Part shown: positions 63,685-64,000 of the stretch, piece by piece | Layout: each line of letters begins with the position of its first letter | Numbering within the stretch: position 1 is the first letter of the stretch | Assembly: GCF_007954405.1 (NCBI RefSeq) | Contig: NZ_CP042344.1 | Location: forward strand, 2,542,001 to 2,606,000 | DNA length: 64,000 nucleotides | Source: Comamonas flocculans | GTDB taxonomy: Bacteria; Pseudomonadota; Gammaproteobacteria; Burkholderiales; Burkholderiaceae_C | Direction of reading: 5' to 3' | The notes under the pieces: generated by a model | What the model was told of the DNA's origin: nothing | The model's input: only the letters and a program-made list of their open reading frames with translations | Databases searched by the model: none | Translations under genes and position numbers: made by a program

Positions 63685-63715
63685 CAAAAAAGCACCTGCG
63701 TTTTCACACAAGTGC
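63685..63715 (-). terminator. Rho-independent terminator, original tRNA-Val end
   Basis: On the minus strand GCACTTG, a 10-nt loop and CAGGTGC form a 7-bp stem (one wobble) followed by six T. It lies 11 nt past the tRNA-Val fragment and has the geometry expected after the intact tRNA gene, so it belongs to the core chromosome side of the junction. Confidence 0.7.
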
Positions 63716-63725
63716 CTGATTGCAT

Positions 63726-63742
63726 TGGTAGGCGCGATTGGA
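63726..63742 (-). other. 17-nt 3' end of tRNA-Val (likely att site)
   Basis: The minus strand reads TCCAATCGCGCCTACCA, which is the T-arm/acceptor 3' end plus CCA of a betaproteobacterial tRNA-Val(GAC) as I recall it. The next base upstream no longer matches and no tRNA body follows. A terminator remains on the left. This is the usual appearance of the distal att site of an element inserted in the 3' end of a tRNA gene. Confidence 0.65.
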
Positions 63743-64000
63743 GCCAAAGAATACTCGGAAAACCGCTTGTTTGCTTGGTGCTGGCTTCTAATTTTGAAAA
63801 TTGTTCCCCCGTTTGTTCCCCCGTTTTGCGTTGGATACCCCCCATTTTTGCCTGCAACCCCGCAACGGACGCGGCGCCTTGCGTTGGTGTGTCAGGCCAT
63901 CGTCAACCAGTTCCGCCGGGTGACCACTAGCGCGCGATCGGGGCCGCGATTACCCGCAGGGGAAGGGGCCAGGAAGTACCTTTGAACTGTCGGCAAGGCA
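63743..64000. other. Probable edge of an integrated element
   Basis: Right of the tRNA-Val fragment the sequence is less GC-rich than its neighbours and holds no recognised gene to the window end. It contains directly repeated GTTCCCCC (63803-63810 and 63815-63822, 12-nt period), a form seen in arm-type integrase sites. Nothing else can be assigned, and the element's genes must lie beyond 64000. Confidence 0.5.
63803..63822. repeat. Direct repeats GTTCCCCC next to the att site
   Basis: Two perfect 8-bp copies separated by 4 nt, plus a weaker third C-run at 63838-63843 (TACCCCCCA). They lie 61-80 nt from the tRNA fragment on the element side, a suitable distance for arm-type integrase sites. 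Confidence 0.5.

Noticed and set aside
63803..63843. CRISPR-like repeats GTTCCCCC
   Set aside because: Only two perfect 8-bp copies with 4-nt spacing. Too short and too close for a CRISPR array, and no cas gene is near.

Overview
The window is a contiguous stretch of a high-GC chromosome from a betaproteobacterium, most likely a member of the Comamonadaceae (Acidovorax/Alicycliphilus/Melaminivora-like). Pointers are the gene order pyrG-kdsA-DUF1330-eno-ftsB, a small entericidin lipoprotein gene between leuC and leuD, the DUF455/gamma-carbonic anhydrase/hslO cluster, and six copies of a short dispersed palindromic repeat (core GCGCTTG...CAAGCG) of the kind I associate with this family. Nearly all of the sequence is coding. 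No insertion sequence, CRISPR array or rRNA was seen.

Layout: 1-3231, minor type IV pilin operon (two FimT/GspH-like pilins, pilV, pilW, partial pilX). 3350-3871, a hicB relic and tRNA-Thr(CGT). 3926-11307, MarC and BCCT transporters, fbp, pepN and prfB with its programmed frameshift. 11437-15807, leucine operon leuC-entericidin-leuD-leuB plus a hydrolase. 16011-20648, an aromatic amino acid cluster: a tryptophanase-like lyase, tyrosine phenol-lyase and an arylpyruvate decarboxylase. 20776-30372, BON lipoprotein, 2OG oxygenase, membrane diguanylate cyclase, ABC exporter, ABC ATPase with a decayed P-loop, gdhA, mutL, DedA. 30397-38611, purine catabolism (xdhA-xdhB-LysR-permease-guaD) and an Lrp regulator. 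38817-43810, cupin, AhpD-like, AraC, amiC-tsaE, queG. 43882-48247, TAXI/TRAP transporter, DUF1850 and AEC permease. 48364-54263, xerD, two tandem EAL-like/HDOD proteins, DUF455 ferritin-like protein, gamma-carbonic anhydrase, hslO. 54280-63640, two chemoreceptors flanking a LysR gene and the pyrG-kdsA-DUF1330-eno-ftsB group. 63726-64000, a junction where only the last 17 nt of a tRNA-Val gene remain beside unrelated AT-richer DNA, probably the end of an integrated island that continues to the right.

How the genes work together: most of the window is housekeeping. The purine block is a coherent pathway: a permease brings in guanine/hypoxanthine, guanine deaminase yields xanthine, xanthine dehydrogenase makes urate, and a LysR gene lies inside the operon. 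The tyrosine phenol-lyase and the decarboxylase are translationally coupled by a 4-nt TTGA overlap, which points to a shared aromatic amino acid role, although their known reactions do not run in series.

Signals beyond genes: five genes have a -10-like hexamer exactly 7 nt before the start codon and no well-placed Shine-Dalgarno, a pattern expected for leaderless mRNAs. The dispersed repeat is read in frame inside mutL, pepN and the DUF455 gene. A perfect 25-bp palindrome covers the ribosome binding site of a LysR gene. These and the aromatic lyase cluster are the parts most worth following up.
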